A stretch of 39,991 bases of DNA from Thiotrichaceae bacterium (GTDB taxonomy: Bacteria > Pseudomonadota > Gammaproteobacteria > Beggiatoales > Beggiatoaceae). The notes beneath the pieces were generated by a model that was given only the letters and a program-made list of their open reading frames with translations, had not been told where the DNA came from and did no database searches. The position numbers and the translations under genes were made by a program. Numbering within the stretch: the first letter of the stretch is position 1; every line of letters starts with the position of its first letter. Below are positions 8,902 to 16,426 of the stretch, piece by piece. The stretch spans positions 1 through 39,991 of the forward strand of contig JAABRD010000048.1 of the NCBI GenBank assembly GCA_011391085.1, written 5' to 3'.

Positions 8902-10062
8902 TTAGGAAGTTATAGGTGCAACCGCAGGTAAGGTGAAATAAAATAAACACCCTTGACCTAACGTCGTTTCTACACCGACTTTGCCTCCAAGTTTTTCGAC
9001 TACTTGTTGAACAATGGATAATCCTAATCCATGACCTTCTGTCGAAGAGTCTTTATGTAGGCGAGTGAAGGGTGTAAATAATTGCGTTTGTGCTTCGGGA
9101 CTCAAGCCGGGGCCGTTGTCACGTACCCAGAAACGAATCCATTTTTGGTCTTCACCTGGTTCTCCTTTTGAGGAAGATGAAAGGTGGTCTGCACCGAGTT
9201 CTAAACGAGGTGGTTTGCCACCGTATTTGATGCCATTGCTAAGATAATTCGCCCAGATTTCTTCTACCCAAGGGGCATAACCCAAGGCACTGGGCCAGGT
9301 GGGAGAGTAAATCAGGCTGGCTTGAGAATCTTTTATCATATACGCCAAACGTTGTTCAACCTGAGAAATGATATGAGTCATATCCAGTGCTTCGGTGGTC
9401 ACTTTGAGTTGTTTGGTCACGCCTGCCAATAAGAGTAATGCGTCAATGATATTGACCATTTTGCGACTGGCTTTGTCTATGAGGTGTAACGTTTCTATCA
9501 TGTCCTCGTCAGGAGGCGAATGGGGAGAACATTCGTCAATCAGCATTTGGGTATAGCCCATCACAGCATTGAGAGGATTTTTCAAATCATGGGCAACGGT
9601 ACGGGAAAAAGCATCTAGTTCCTGGTTACGTTTTTCTAACTCGGCACTATGAGATTGGAGTTGTTTTTGGAGTCTGCGAAAGTTAAGGTGCGTGGTGATG
9701 CGGGCCAGAACTTCTTCATGTTGAATCGGCTTGGTCAGATAATCTGCGGCACCTAGTTGAAAACCTCTTACTTTATCCACTGTGTCTGCCAAAGCGGTCA
9801 TAAAGATAATCGGAATGTCTTTCGTGCGATCTTTGGATTTGAGGATTTGACAAGTCTCAAAACCATCTATTCCAGGCATCATTACGTCTAGTAAAATGAG
9901 GTCAGGAAAGGCGTATTCGGCTTTTTGAATGGCGCGTTTACCTTCTTGGGCGACGAGGACTTTGTAACCATTTTCGGCTAAAAAATCAAAGAGGATGCTG
10001 ACATTTGCGGGAGTGTCGTCAACAATCAGAATGGTGCCCAGGTCTAAGTTTTCAGTATTCAT
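8902..10062 (-). CDS. Response regulator-histidine kinase fusion, 386 aa
   Basis: The N-terminal receiver domain (about 8-125) has DD15-16, the phospho-acceptor Asp59 (LILLDVMMPG), Thr89 and Lys111 (YLTKP). A short coiled coil (QKQLQSHSAELEKRNQEL) leads to a HisKA domain with His158 (VAHDLKNPLN), then an HATPase domain with the N box (ANYLSNGIKYGG), G1 (RDNGPGL) and G2 (GHGLGLSIVQ). There is no membrane segment or sensor domain, so it is a soluble kinase controlled through its own receiver. No dedicated output regulator lies beside it. The start at 10062 (MNTENLDLGTILIVDD) fits the domain boundary. Confidence 0.93.
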   Translation of the reverse strand: MNTENLDLGTILIVDDTPANVSILFDFLAENGYKVLVAQEGKRAIQKAEYAFPDLILLDVMMPGIDGFETCQILKSKDRTKDIPIIFMTALADTVDKVRGFQLGAADYLTKPIQHEEVLARITTHLNFRRLQKQLQSHSAELEKRNQELDAFSRTVAHDLKNPLNAVMGYTQMLIDECSPHSPPDEDMIETLHLIDKASRKMVNIIDALLLLAGVTKQLKVTTEALDMTHIISQVEQRLAYMIKDSQASLIYSPTWPSALGYAPWVEEIWANYLSNGIKYGGKPPRLELGADHLSSSSKGEPGEDQKWIRFWVRDNGPGLSPEAQTQLFTPFTRLHKDSSTEGHGLGLSIVQQVVEKLGGKVGVETTLGQGCLFYFTLPAVAPITS

Positions 10063-10076
10063 GGTTTAGTTTGTTG

Positions 10077-10242
10077 GGTAGTGAGGCAATGTGGGTTCAC
10101 TGTCTGAACTATGATTAGAATGATTTTCAGATGGACTATGATTAAGTCAAGCCTCCTTTCATAGCCTTCATTTAATCATCTCAATCACAGTTCCAGACCT
10201 AAGAGAAACCGCACGATATTTAACCCAGATTGCATCACTACC
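10077..10242. mobile_element. Miniature element, GGTAGTGATGC family, copy 3
   Basis: Ends GGTAGTGAGGCAATGTGGGT and CAGATTGCATCACTACC. It is flanked by the 8-bp direct repeat GTTTGTTG (10069-10076 and 10243-10250). The interior carries its own imperfect palindrome (CTGAACTATGATTAGAATGA ... TCAATCACAGTTCCAGA), different from copies 1 and 4. It lies 14 bp upstream of the kinase start, so it probably altered that promoter. Confidence 0.85.
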
Positions 10243-10285
10243 GTTTGTTGTCAGAGTTAGAAATTTCAGAGTAGAGATTAACATA

Positions 10286-10342
10286 TTTGACAACTTTTGA
10301 AAAGTTGTCAAGTCTTACTCACCTCTGAAAAGTTGTCAAATA
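10286..10342. repeat. TTGACAACTTTTGAAAAG hairpin plus extra half
   Basis: TTTGACAACTTTTGAAAAG and GTTGTCAAGTC form one unit, followed by a second AAAAGTTGTCAAATA arm at 10327-10341 that can pair with the first arm. Located between the kinase and the ModA-like gene, just beyond the latter's stop, where it may end its transcript. Confidence 0.6.
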
Positions 10343-10351
10343 TCACCCACT

Positions 10352-11110
10352 TCAAGGCACTTCATAACCAAAATCTTCAATAACGGAACGTGCAATTGAA
10401 CGTTGTAGAAAAGCCATAAATTCTTGGGCCGCTTCTTTATTTTGGCTGCGTTTCAGCAATGTTGCATTTTGTTTGAGTGGGTCATATAGATGAGTGGGTA
10501 CGACCCACAGTGACCAGGGTGATTGTTCTTCATCTATTTTGGCCAGTTGTGATAGGACAATAAAGCCTAATTCGGCTTTTTGAGTGGCAATGCGTTGATA
10601 TGTTTCCGAAAGAGAGGCGGTTTTCACCATTTTGGGTTTTAATTTGTCCCATATACCAAGTTTTTGCAAGGTTTGTTGGGTTGCTAAACTATAGGGGAAG
10701 GTGGTGGGGATCGCTAATTTTTTGAATTTGCTAGTTATTAAAATTCTTCCCTGAGAATCCACCAGATAGGGTTGCTGACTCCATAATACCAGTTTGTTAA
10801 TCGCATAGACGATACGTGAATCTGGTACAATATAATCTTCTTGTTCAAGTTGTTGTAACGTTTGAGGGTCGTCCAAGAGAAGGAGGTCAAAGGGTTTTCC
10901 GGCTTTGATTTGAGTATAAAGTTGGTCTAGTGTGTCAATCGTCAAGGTCAATTTGTGGTTGGAGGTTTTTTCAAATTTTTGTTGTAATTCTAGGAGGGGA
11001 GGGGCGAAGTTATCTGTCACCGCAACCCGGACTTCTGTAGCGTGGGTTGCAAAAGGTGATAACATCAGGTAGAAGCTGATGCAAAGAGTAGTTAATGATT
11101 TGATTTTCAT
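10352..11110 (-). CDS. Molybdate/tungstate-type ABC substrate-binding protein (ModA-like)
   Basis: Periplasmic binding protein of the ModA type, 252 aa. The signal peptide is MKIKSLTTLCISFYLMLSPF with cleavage after THA. The mature part has ModA features: EVRVAVTDNFAPPLLELQQK at the start, PFDLLLLDDPQTLQQLEQED, and LGFIVLSQL near the C-lobe. Upstream in-frame residues to 11203 (KKLSFFKKLSF) come from a palindromic repeat, so the ATG at 11110 is used. No ModB/ModC genes lie nearby, so its transporter must be elsewhere, or it serves another oxyanion. A moeA gene occurs in this window but 13 kb away. Confidence 0.82.
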   Translation of the reverse strand: MKIKSLTTLCISFYLMLSPFATHATEVRVAVTDNFAPPLLELQQKFEKTSNHKLTLTIDTLDQLYTQIKAGKPFDLLLLDDPQTLQQLEQEDYIVPDSRIVYAINKLVLWSQQPYLVDSQGRILITSKFKKLAIPTTFPYSLATQQTLQKLGIWDKLKPKMVKTASLSETYQRIATQKAELGFIVLSQLAKIDEEQSPWSLWVVPTHLYDPLKQNATLLKRSQNKEAAQEFMAFLQRSIARSVIEDFGYEVP

Positions 11111-11157
11111 AATTTTTCGCAAAATGGGAGTGATTGAAAAAAGGAGGTGCAAGGAAC

Positions 11158-11192
11158 AGAAACTAAGTTTCTTAAAGAAACTTAGTTTCTTT
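11158..11192. repeat. AGAAACTAAGTTTCTT palindrome, copy 1
   Basis: AGAAACTAAGTTTCTT followed by AAAGAAACTTAGTTTCTT forms a nearly perfect 34-base palindrome made of two smaller ones. Other copies: 17651-17684, 20813-20846 and a half at 18771-18784. It lies in the 105-bp gap between the STAS gene and the ModA-like gene. Confidence 0.8.
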
Positions 11193-11215
11193 GAATATCG
11201 CATACAGAGAAATCA

Positions 11216-11569
11216 TCAAAATGGTTTTGTCACCTCTGTCATAGGTAAACTCAAGTGGGAAGAGAGACCTAGTAAACGGGTAGCAATGCAAAGTTCAGGG
11301 GACGGTTCCACCCAACCTGCGGTCACTTCTGGGCTATTGATAAAGGTTAACAGAAGTTGTAAACTGGCCGTGTCTATGCGTTCTACTCGTGCCCCTGAGA
11401 GTTGTACTCGTCGTCCCAGAAGCGGAAGTAATTGTGCTTTCAAGTCGTTTAACTGGGAAAGGGTTAAAATCGGTTCCAGGGAGATTTTAATCCATTCTGT
11501 GGTTAATTTATCAGAGGGGTCAAGAGTTTGCAGAGGGTGAGGAGATGAAGTGAGTTCAGTTTCTGTCAT
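11216..11569 (-). CDS. STAS-domain protein, 117 aa
   Basis: STAS domains act as anti-sigma-factor antagonists or scaffold subunits. The core is ISLEPILTLSQLNDLKAQL, LSGARVERIDTASLQLLLTF and LGLSSHLSLP, with the conserved Asp-Thr-Ala-Ser turn where SpoIIAA-type proteins carry the phosphorylatable Ser. The chemotaxis-linked single-domain STAS proteins of Proteobacteria also show IDTA-LQLL. The gene runs in the same direction as the ModA-like gene, 105 bp upstream, and a PilZ gene is divergent. No kinase or phosphatase partner is adjacent, apart from the receiver-kinase at 8902. Confidence 0.8.
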   Translation of the reverse strand: MTETELTSSPHPLQTLDPSDKLTTEWIKISLEPILTLSQLNDLKAQLLPLLGRRVQLSGARVERIDTASLQLLLTFINSPEVTAGWVEPSPELCIATRLLGLSSHLSLPMTEVTKPF

Positions 11570-11646
11570 TTGGAGTTAGACCCAGGTAAAATTTGTACAA
11601 TCTAAAAAATAGACTTTTTGAGGATTTTTGATTGTCTGATAACTGC

Positions 11647-11722
11647 GTAAAGTGATTTACTTTACAAAAATCGTATGAACTGTTGATTTTCAACAGGTGG
11701 GTGTTGAAACTCAACACTTTTT
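11647..11722. promoter_or_regulatory. Three small palindromes in a row between STAS and PilZ genes
   Basis: GTAAAGTGATTTACTTTAC (11647-11665), CTGTTGATTTTCAACAG (11680-11696) and GTGTTGAAACTCAACAC (11701-11717, followed by TTTTT) sit at about 25-base intervals in the divergent intergenic region. They could be operators or hairpins. The rest of 11570-11892 is AT-rich and holds no gene. Confidence 0.35.
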
Positions 11723-11837
11723 AGGAATTCACCTAATCTTGTTTTAACATCTTGATTCTAAAGTAAGTATATATTATCCTAACGCATTTTTCAAATCGGT
11801 CATTAATCACTGAGAAATAATAATCTTGCATCTTCTC

Positions 11838-11866
11838 TTTACAAGGTCTAGTCTTAATATTAATAT
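11838..11866 (+). promoter_or_regulatory. Sigma70-like promoter for the PilZ gene
   Basis: TTTACA (11838-11843), 17-base spacer, TAATAT (11861-11866), 26 bases before the PilZ start. Position and spacing fit a housekeeping promoter; this is a by-eye call. Confidence 0.4.
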
Positions 11867-11892
11867 AGGCTACCACTTAAAGGAGACTATTT

Positions 11893-12282
11893 ATGCTTGA
11901 ACATCGACGTTTTTATAGACATCCTACGGAAATTCCTGTAGAAGTATGGGATGCAAGTGAGTCGGACCTTCATTTCCAACATTTGCATAATGTGAGTTTA
12001 GGAGGGTTGGCATTTGAGTCCGAAACCAATTGGCAACAAGGTTCTATTATCAGAGTACGCATTTTGATCAATCCACCGTTTGAGTTATTTGGCCGAGTTG
12101 TTTGGTGTAAAAATAAATCAGATACTTTTGAGGTAGGCATTGAATTTACTGATAAAAATCAGAATGTTAAAAGTGACATGGTAGAAGAAGTATGCCAAAT
12201 TGAAATGTATAAAGACATGTTAGTAAGAATTGCCGAAGACGTTTCTGATTCTGAGGCAAACATGTTAAATGAGACAAATTAG
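11893..12282 (+). CDS. PilZ-domain protein (c-di-GMP receptor), 129 aa
   Basis: Single-domain PilZ protein. Both c-di-GMP-binding motifs are present: RxxxR (R5 and R9 in RRFYRHPTEIPVEV) and N33-x-S35-x-x-G38 (NVSLGGLAF). The barrel continues with GSIIRVRILI and LFGRVVWCKNKSDTFEVGIEF, and a helical tail ends the protein. AAAGGAGAC upstream of the ATG is a strong ribosome site. It probably responds to c-di-GMP to control motility or surface functions. It is divergent from the STAS gene and convergent with the pseudopilin operon. Confidence 0.93.
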   Translation: MLEHRRFYRHPTEIPVEVWDASESDLHFQHLHNVSLGGLAFESETNWQQGSIIRVRILINPPFELFGRVVWCKNKSDTFEVGIEFTDKNQNVKSDMVEEVCQIEMYKDMLVRIAEDVSDSEANMLNETN

Positions 12283-12305
12283 TTCATGCACCCCCATTTG
12301 AAATG

Positions 12306-12326
12306 CCAGAGGCCATTGGCCTCTGG
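12306..12326 (+). terminator. Hairpin after the PilZ gene
   Basis: CCAGAGGCC-ATT-GGCCTCTGG gives a 9-bp GC-rich stem 24 bases past the stop. No T-run follows, so termination is only probable. Confidence 0.5.
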
Positions 12327-12409
12327 ATTAGTTTGGTATATAATTTGCCTTGTTTGTGATTAACCTTTAACGTAAATTAACCGTTAAAACCTTTGGAGGG
12401 AAAAATTTT

Positions 12410-12577
12410 ATGAGAATGCAGAATACTTTTAAAACCCGTATGACAGCGCAGGTGCGTGAAATTCGAAAATACAAAAAAGCCCTTGAACAACAAGGGAGAC
12501 GGTTGAGTATTGATGAAGCCGCCATGGAATGGATAAGTCGCTTTGCTGCGGACTTTCCACACCTTGCCACCCGATAA
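12410..12577 (+). CDS. Conserved-type small protein, 55 aa
   Basis: ATG at 12410 follows TTTGGAGGGAAAAATTTT, a good ribosome site. The product is MRMQNTFKTRMTAQVREIRK..., basic at the front and ending IDEAAMEWISRFAADF. I recall similar short proteins in other Proteobacteria with a V-REI-YR/K ... S-EEAA-WI-RFA pattern, of unknown role, but cannot verify this here. It is convergent with gspJ with only 4 bases between the two stops. Confidence 0.65.
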   Translation: MRMQNTFKTRMTAQVREIRKYKKALEQQGRRLSIDEAAMEWISRFAADFPHLATR

Positions 12578-12581
12578 GTGC

Positions 12582-13259
12582 TTATGGTTTTTGAGGACGA
12601 AAGGTTTGATCACGATATTCATTGGCTTTAATAACTGCAATAATTTCCAAAGATTGTTCTGCATCACCCTCGTCTTTTTCCAAACGTAAACGTACAGCGC
12701 GAGGTAGGGCTTGCAGCTTTTTAGCAGACCATTCCTTTACCCATTTGGTGTCCTCTTTGAGTTGTTCATCGACATACAAATATTCAAAGGAGGCTTTATA
12801 GCCTTCTAGGGCTGTGATGGGTTCTGCTTTCTCCAAATTTTCTGTCGGATCAATAGCAAAGGCAGGGACAATACGAATGTCCACGCCTTTTTTTTTCTCA
12901 CCAGGTTTCAGTTGCCAAGCCGTGAGGGCTGGTTGTCGGCCTGGGGAGACCGTGGAAACAAATGTCAATTCCTTTTCTTCGCCCTCAAAAAACAAATATC
13001 TTTTATTTTCCTCCTGGTCAAAATAAACATGTGGAAACGCCCCATCTAACGCCCGTTCAATTTGTAATAACACCAGTCCCATTTCGAGGCCATCGTCAAG
13101 GCGACTGCTGGAACGTTCCCAATCTTTCATCGCCATATTCATGCCCATGGAGAGTATCAACATGACCAGGGCTGATAAACTGATGGCGATAATCACTTCT
13201 ATCAAGGTAAAACCCAATGGGATTTTGGATGGTTGGTTGCGAATTTTAGAGATTGACAT
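12582..13259 (-). CDS. gspJ: Type II secretion minor pseudopilin GspJ
   Basis: Prepilin-type signal QPSKIPLGFTLIEVIIAISL: Gly-1, Phe+1 and Glu+5 are kept, followed by the hydrophobic helix ALVMLILSMGM. The soluble domain has the GspJ hallmarks MKDWERSSSRLDDGLEMGLV and LPRAVRLRLE near the C-terminus. The ATG at 13259 is preferred over a TTG at 13265. GspJ sits at the tip of the pseudopilus with GspI and GspK. It follows gspI by 13 bp. No gspK follows; a convergent small gene ends the operon, so gspK must be elsewhere or lost. Confidence 0.88.
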   Translation of the reverse strand: MSISKIRNQPSKIPLGFTLIEVIIAISLSALVMLILSMGMNMAMKDWERSSSRLDDGLEMGLVLLQIERALDGAFPHVYFDQEENKRYLFFEGEEKELTFVSTVSPGRQPALTAWQLKPGEKKKGVDIRIVPAFAIDPTENLEKAEPITALEGYKASFEYLYVDEQLKEDTKWVKEWSAKKLQALPRAVRLRLEKDEGDAEQSLEIIAVIKANEYRDQTFRPQKP

Positions 13260-13272
13260 GAACAAAATGGAT

Positions 13273-13689
13273 TTACCTTGTGGTGTCTAATTTTTTCCAA
13301 CGTATGGTAACAATGTCGAGACCGCGTTGCTTATTTTTCCAAACATACGGTTCTAACCCCAGAGAAATGGGACGAGTTTGTTCTTCCGGTTTTTCTAACA
13401 AATCTTCGGTTTTCAATTCCGCCCCTTCCGCATAACGTCTGGGCAATTCTGGGTACTCCGGTTCTTCTACAATTTGGGCCACGTTGATAGCAGAACGTAA
13501 GAATATCACTTCTCCAATATCGTCTGCCGCTTTAAAGGCCAAACGCTTGCTGCCCGCCAACAGGCTAAACGTAGTGCCCAGTACCATGGCGACGATGGCC
13601 AAGGCAATGATGACTTCTAGGAGAGTGAAACCTTGTGGGACTTTAGAAATCTGGAAGTTGGATAGGCTGTTCATTTTCATCTTCTTCAA
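13273..13689 (-). CDS. gspI: Type II secretion minor pseudopilin GspI
   Basis: Prepilin motif VPQGFTLLEVIIALAIVAMV with Gly-1, Phe+1 and Glu+5. The total of 138 residues fits GspI (about 120-130 mature), and the segment LLAGSKRLAFKAADDIGEVIFLRSAI corresponds to the usual helix-loop after the membrane part. It overlaps the end of gspH by 47 bp, or less if one of two internal Met starts (13680, 13674) is used. GspI nucleates the tip complex with GspJ and GspK. The acidic insertion ELKTEDLLEKPEEQ is unusual but does not disrupt the frame. Confidence 0.85.
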   Translation of the reverse strand: MKKMKMNSLSNFQISKVPQGFTLLEVIIALAIVAMVLGTTFSLLAGSKRLAFKAADDIGEVIFLRSAINVAQIVEEPEYPELPRRYAEGAELKTEDLLEKPEEQTRPISLGLEPYVWKNKQRGLDIVTIRWKKLDTTR

Positions 13690-14221
13690 GAAAAGTTGAC
13701 TCGACTTTGCCGGTTAAAGGATTGACCGTGATTTTAGCTTTTAAACCTTGATAGCTAAAAATCAAGTCTCCGCCACTACTACCCCCTTCGGGATAGAAAG
13801 TGATTTTATGAGTCGTCCCATTCTCTCCTCCATTCGGATTTTCCTTCTCCTCTTTTTTTTCAGTTCCTTTGGAATGGTTAGAGTCTCCCCCTTTTCCTGC
13901 CGATTGCACGGTTGCACCACGACTGACCCATTGAATAAAATTAGCGGTAGCCGTAAATTGATTTTCCTTCTTCTCTTCACCGCCTTCTGAGAAGACCACG
14001 GTTTTGGTTTGACCTTCGACGATAGCAGAACGGCGGGCGTAATTGAGAACCGCCATGGCCTGACGCATTTGGGCTTGTAAAAGGGTAGCACTGCCACTGC
14101 TAATGCGTGGAATCACAATGGCCGCCATCATAGCTAGAATGGCCATGACGACCATGAGTTCTATGAGGGTGAAGCCTTGGGAAGAGGTTTTGGGGGACAT
14201 AACATGAGAATTTTTAGCCAT
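13643..14221 (-). CDS. gspH: Type II secretion minor pseudopilin GspH
   Basis: Prepilin motif SSQGFTLIELMVVMAILAMM, then RQAMAVLNYARRSAIVEGQT, the conserved GspH/FimT block, and a C-terminal GGDLIFSYQGLKAKI. The middle (about 105-135) is a very polar, low-complexity stretch (GGDSNHSKGTEKKEEKENPN) not usual for GspH and probably a flexible loop. The protein has 192 residues. The ATG at 14221 has no clear ribosome site. Only 40 bp separate it from the three-gene module upstream, so the original gspG-gspH junction has been split. Confidence 0.85.
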   Translation of the reverse strand: MAKNSHVMSPKTSSQGFTLIELMVVMAILAMMAAIVIPRISSGSATLLQAQMRQAMAVLNYARRSAIVEGQTKTVVFSEGGEEKKENQFTATANFIQWVSRGATVQSAGKGGDSNHSKGTEKKEEKENPNGGENGTTHKITFYPEGGSSGGDLIFSYQGLKAKITVNPLTGKVESTFLEEDENEQPIQLPDF

Positions 14222-14261
14222 GATAAGTTATTAGAGTTGAACAAATTTGGTTTTTAATCAG

Positions 14262-15224
14262 CTAGAGTTTAGTAAGTTTAGGTCCAATATAAACGATGTA
14301 AAGTGGGTCAGTAGGTTGTTCTTTGGGCCAACTGAAGTGAATGCGGTATTGTCGGCCCATTTTTATTTTACCATGAAACGGACAAGAAAAGGTCTCTCCT
14401 GTAGAAGAATTTGGCTTTTTAAAAATCATCTCGTCACGAAAATCGCGTTTCTCTGGAACAGAACTATCAGTAAATTGGGCTTTTTCTCTCTCAAAGTAAT
14501 TTCTCTTGATTTCTTGCCCACGACGGTTGAGTTTTCCATCCTCTCCAAAACAAGTATTCAACTCATCTAAAATTGACAATAACTCTCTTACTCTTTTAGC
14601 AATGGTTTCCGAAAATGGTTCTGAATCCAAGGGGTCTAATAAGTCATCCGCAAAGGTTAAATGAGGATATTCACTAATACATTGCTGGATTAATTCTTCC
14701 CAACTTGTAGGTGGTTTGAGGTTGCTTTTTAGAAAAGTAGTTAAGGTAACAACTTCCCAAAAATTTTGAACATCAATAGACCGATTACCCTCTGATTGGT
14801 ACCATATCACCAATAAAGGAGAATGACAGAAATTGGAAGGCTTAAAACTTACGGTATAGCAATTTTGTTGATTAGCCACACGCCAGGCGGCTTCTGCCAA
14901 GGCGGTATCAGTGACCACTTCATTTTGATATTCAAAGTAGTCGTCTTCTGTGTGTTGTTGCTGTTCTTCCCAGAAAGGGCCACGTTTATGAAGCCAGTTA
15001 AGAATGGAAGATATAAGAATTTTATCGCCGGTGTTTTCTACGGCCTCTCTAAACCCAACTTTATGGGTAACTCTTTTTAAAATCAATCGGTTACTACAGT
15101 AAAAGCTATGGCCAGTTTCCCTAACAACCCTGTTGCATTCCGCAATATCCTTGAGTGATTGAATAAAATCATCTTCGCAATAGAATTGACCATGTAGTGA
15201 TAGTTCATTCAGCATGAAGTTCAT
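14262..15224 (-). CDS. Third gene of a DUF262/ATPase module, unknown function, about 320 aa
   Basis: No catalytic motif is recognised. The N-terminal half contains SFYCSNRLILKR and KRGPFWEEQQQHTEDDYFEY, then EVVTDTALAEAAWRVA, a well-ordered block. The C-terminus holds SCPFHGKIKMGRQYRIHFSW and PLYIVYIGPKLTKL, a compact beta-rich tail that could resemble a RelE-like or nucleic-acid-binding fold; that is a guess. The start at 15224 (MNFMLNELSLHG) follows TGGGGATTTTAAC; GTG at 15239 is possible and would overlap the ATPase stop. Spacing shows co-translation with the ATPase. By position it is the likely effector or a specificity protein of a conflict system. Confidence 0.75.
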   Translation of the reverse strand: MNFMLNELSLHGQFYCEDDFIQSLKDIAECNRVVRETGHSFYCSNRLILKRVTHKVGFREAVENTGDKILISSILNWLHKRGPFWEEQQQHTEDDYFEYQNEVVTDTALAEAAWRVANQQNCYTVSFKPSNFCHSPLLVIWYQSEGNRSIDVQNFWEVVTLTTFLKSNLKPPTSWEELIQQCISEYPHLTFADDLLDPLDSEPFSETIAKRVRELLSILDELNTCFGEDGKLNRRGQEIKRNYFEREKAQFTDSSVPEKRDFRDEMIFKKPNSSTGETFSCPFHGKIKMGRQYRIHFSWPKEQPTDPLYIVYIGPKLTKL

Positions 15225-15226
15225 TG

Positions 15227-16426
15227 TTAAAATCCCCACCCCACAAAATAAGCAGCGTCTTTGTCGAATTGATCAAAGAATCCTTCTGGCCAACTATCTA
15301 AATTGCCTTTGTCATCTATCAACACTGCCAGTACCTGGGCAATTTTGGTTTTCAACTCCTCCTCTGGTCTGGTTCTAAAAAAATAAATAGCTACTTGTTC
15401 GGGTGTCAACAATTTTTCCTTGGTTGCCCGCCGCACACCATTGAGAATATGGTCACTGTGCGTTTCTAAAATGACTTGAACTCCAGACGCCGCTACTTTA
15501 GCCAAAAACAACCCCATTTGTGCCTGCGCGGCAGGATGGAGATGTGCTTCTGGATTTTCGATAAGAATAACTTGTCCCTTATCGGCCCCAAGGCAAGCCG
15601 TAAGAATCGGCAGAATATGGGTTAAACCATAACCCACATGTTGTGGACGATGATAGTTTCCCTTCTTACTGGTACGAATTCCCAAAGTGACTAAGTTAGC
15701 ATTTCTAATCGATTCTACCAAAAAGCCACCACCGGCGAAAAAATAGTCTAAATACGCTTCCACTTGTCTTTGCAATTTAGGTGGAGAACTTGGCATTCGT
15801 AGCTGTTTGGAAACTTCTTTATCAGCATAATTAAACAAATACCAAGGCGTATATTCTCCTTGTATTCCTACCGTTTGATACTGAGTCGGATTACCAACTG
15901 AATAGACTTCTCTTGGTCCAATACGTTCAGCAGTCAGATAAGTCAACTGACTGATAAAATTTGACCACTGGGTAGCCAGTTGAGGAAATTCGTCATAAGA
16001 GACTTTGGGCAATAAGCGGTGCAAAACCACTTGAGAATCAATCAAGTAACTTTTTTCTTGAGGGGTCGCAAGATAATCACTCAAGATAATTTTTTGAACG
16101 GGAATCGTGTAGGCAGCGCGGCCTTCACTTAACATTTGCCACTGACATTGATAATCTTCCGTTTCCACACCGATGGTTATTTCGTTACGCCCATAAATCT
16201 CGTCAATCACATCACTGGCGGTTCCCAAAGCCGCTGCCGACCCATTCAACAATAAGTGGTTGCCCCATTCATCGTCTTTAGCGGTTTGATGCAATAATGC
16301 CAAAGCCTGCATCACCGTTGACTTACCCGCAGAATTGAAACCCGTCAGCAGGGTCAATGGGGCCAAGTGCAACGATAACTTTTTAAAACATTTGAAATGT
16401 TCCAAATATAATTTAGTTAGTATCAC
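15227..16426 (-). CDS. SMC/ABC-type AAA ATPase, DUF3696-like
   Basis: Walker A at 29-37 (GFNSAGKST), an ABC-signature-like HVGYGLTHILPI (264-275), Walker B/D-loop VILIENPEAHLHP (286-298) and a switch His in ETHSDH (about 322-327). This is the pattern of AAA_15/OLD-like ATPases found in many defence systems. The C-terminus (DDKGNLDSWPEGFFDQFDKD) is typical of DUF3696 ATPases. There is no TOPRIM domain, so nuclease activity must come from a partner. Translation starts at GTG 16426, overlapping the DUF262 stop as GTGA, so the genes are coupled. Size 399 aa. Confidence 0.9.
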   Translation of the reverse strand: MILTKLYLEHFKCFKKLSLHLAPLTLLTGFNSAGKSTVMQALALLHQTAKDDEWGNHLLLNGSAAALGTASDVIDEIYGRNEITIGVETEDYQCQWQMLSEGRAAYTIPVQKIILSDYLATPQEKSYLIDSQVVLHRLLPKVSYDEFPQLATQWSNFISQLTYLTAERIGPREVYSVGNPTQYQTVGIQGEYTPWYLFNYADKEVSKQLRMPSSPPKLQRQVEAYLDYFFAGGGFLVESIRNANLVTLGIRTSKKGNYHRPQHVGYGLTHILPILTACLGADKGQVILIENPEAHLHPAAQAQMGLFLAKVAASGVQVILETHSDHILNGVRRATKEKLLTPEQVAIYFFRTRPEEELKTKIAQVLAVLIDDKGNLDSWPEGFFDQFDKDAAYFVGWGF

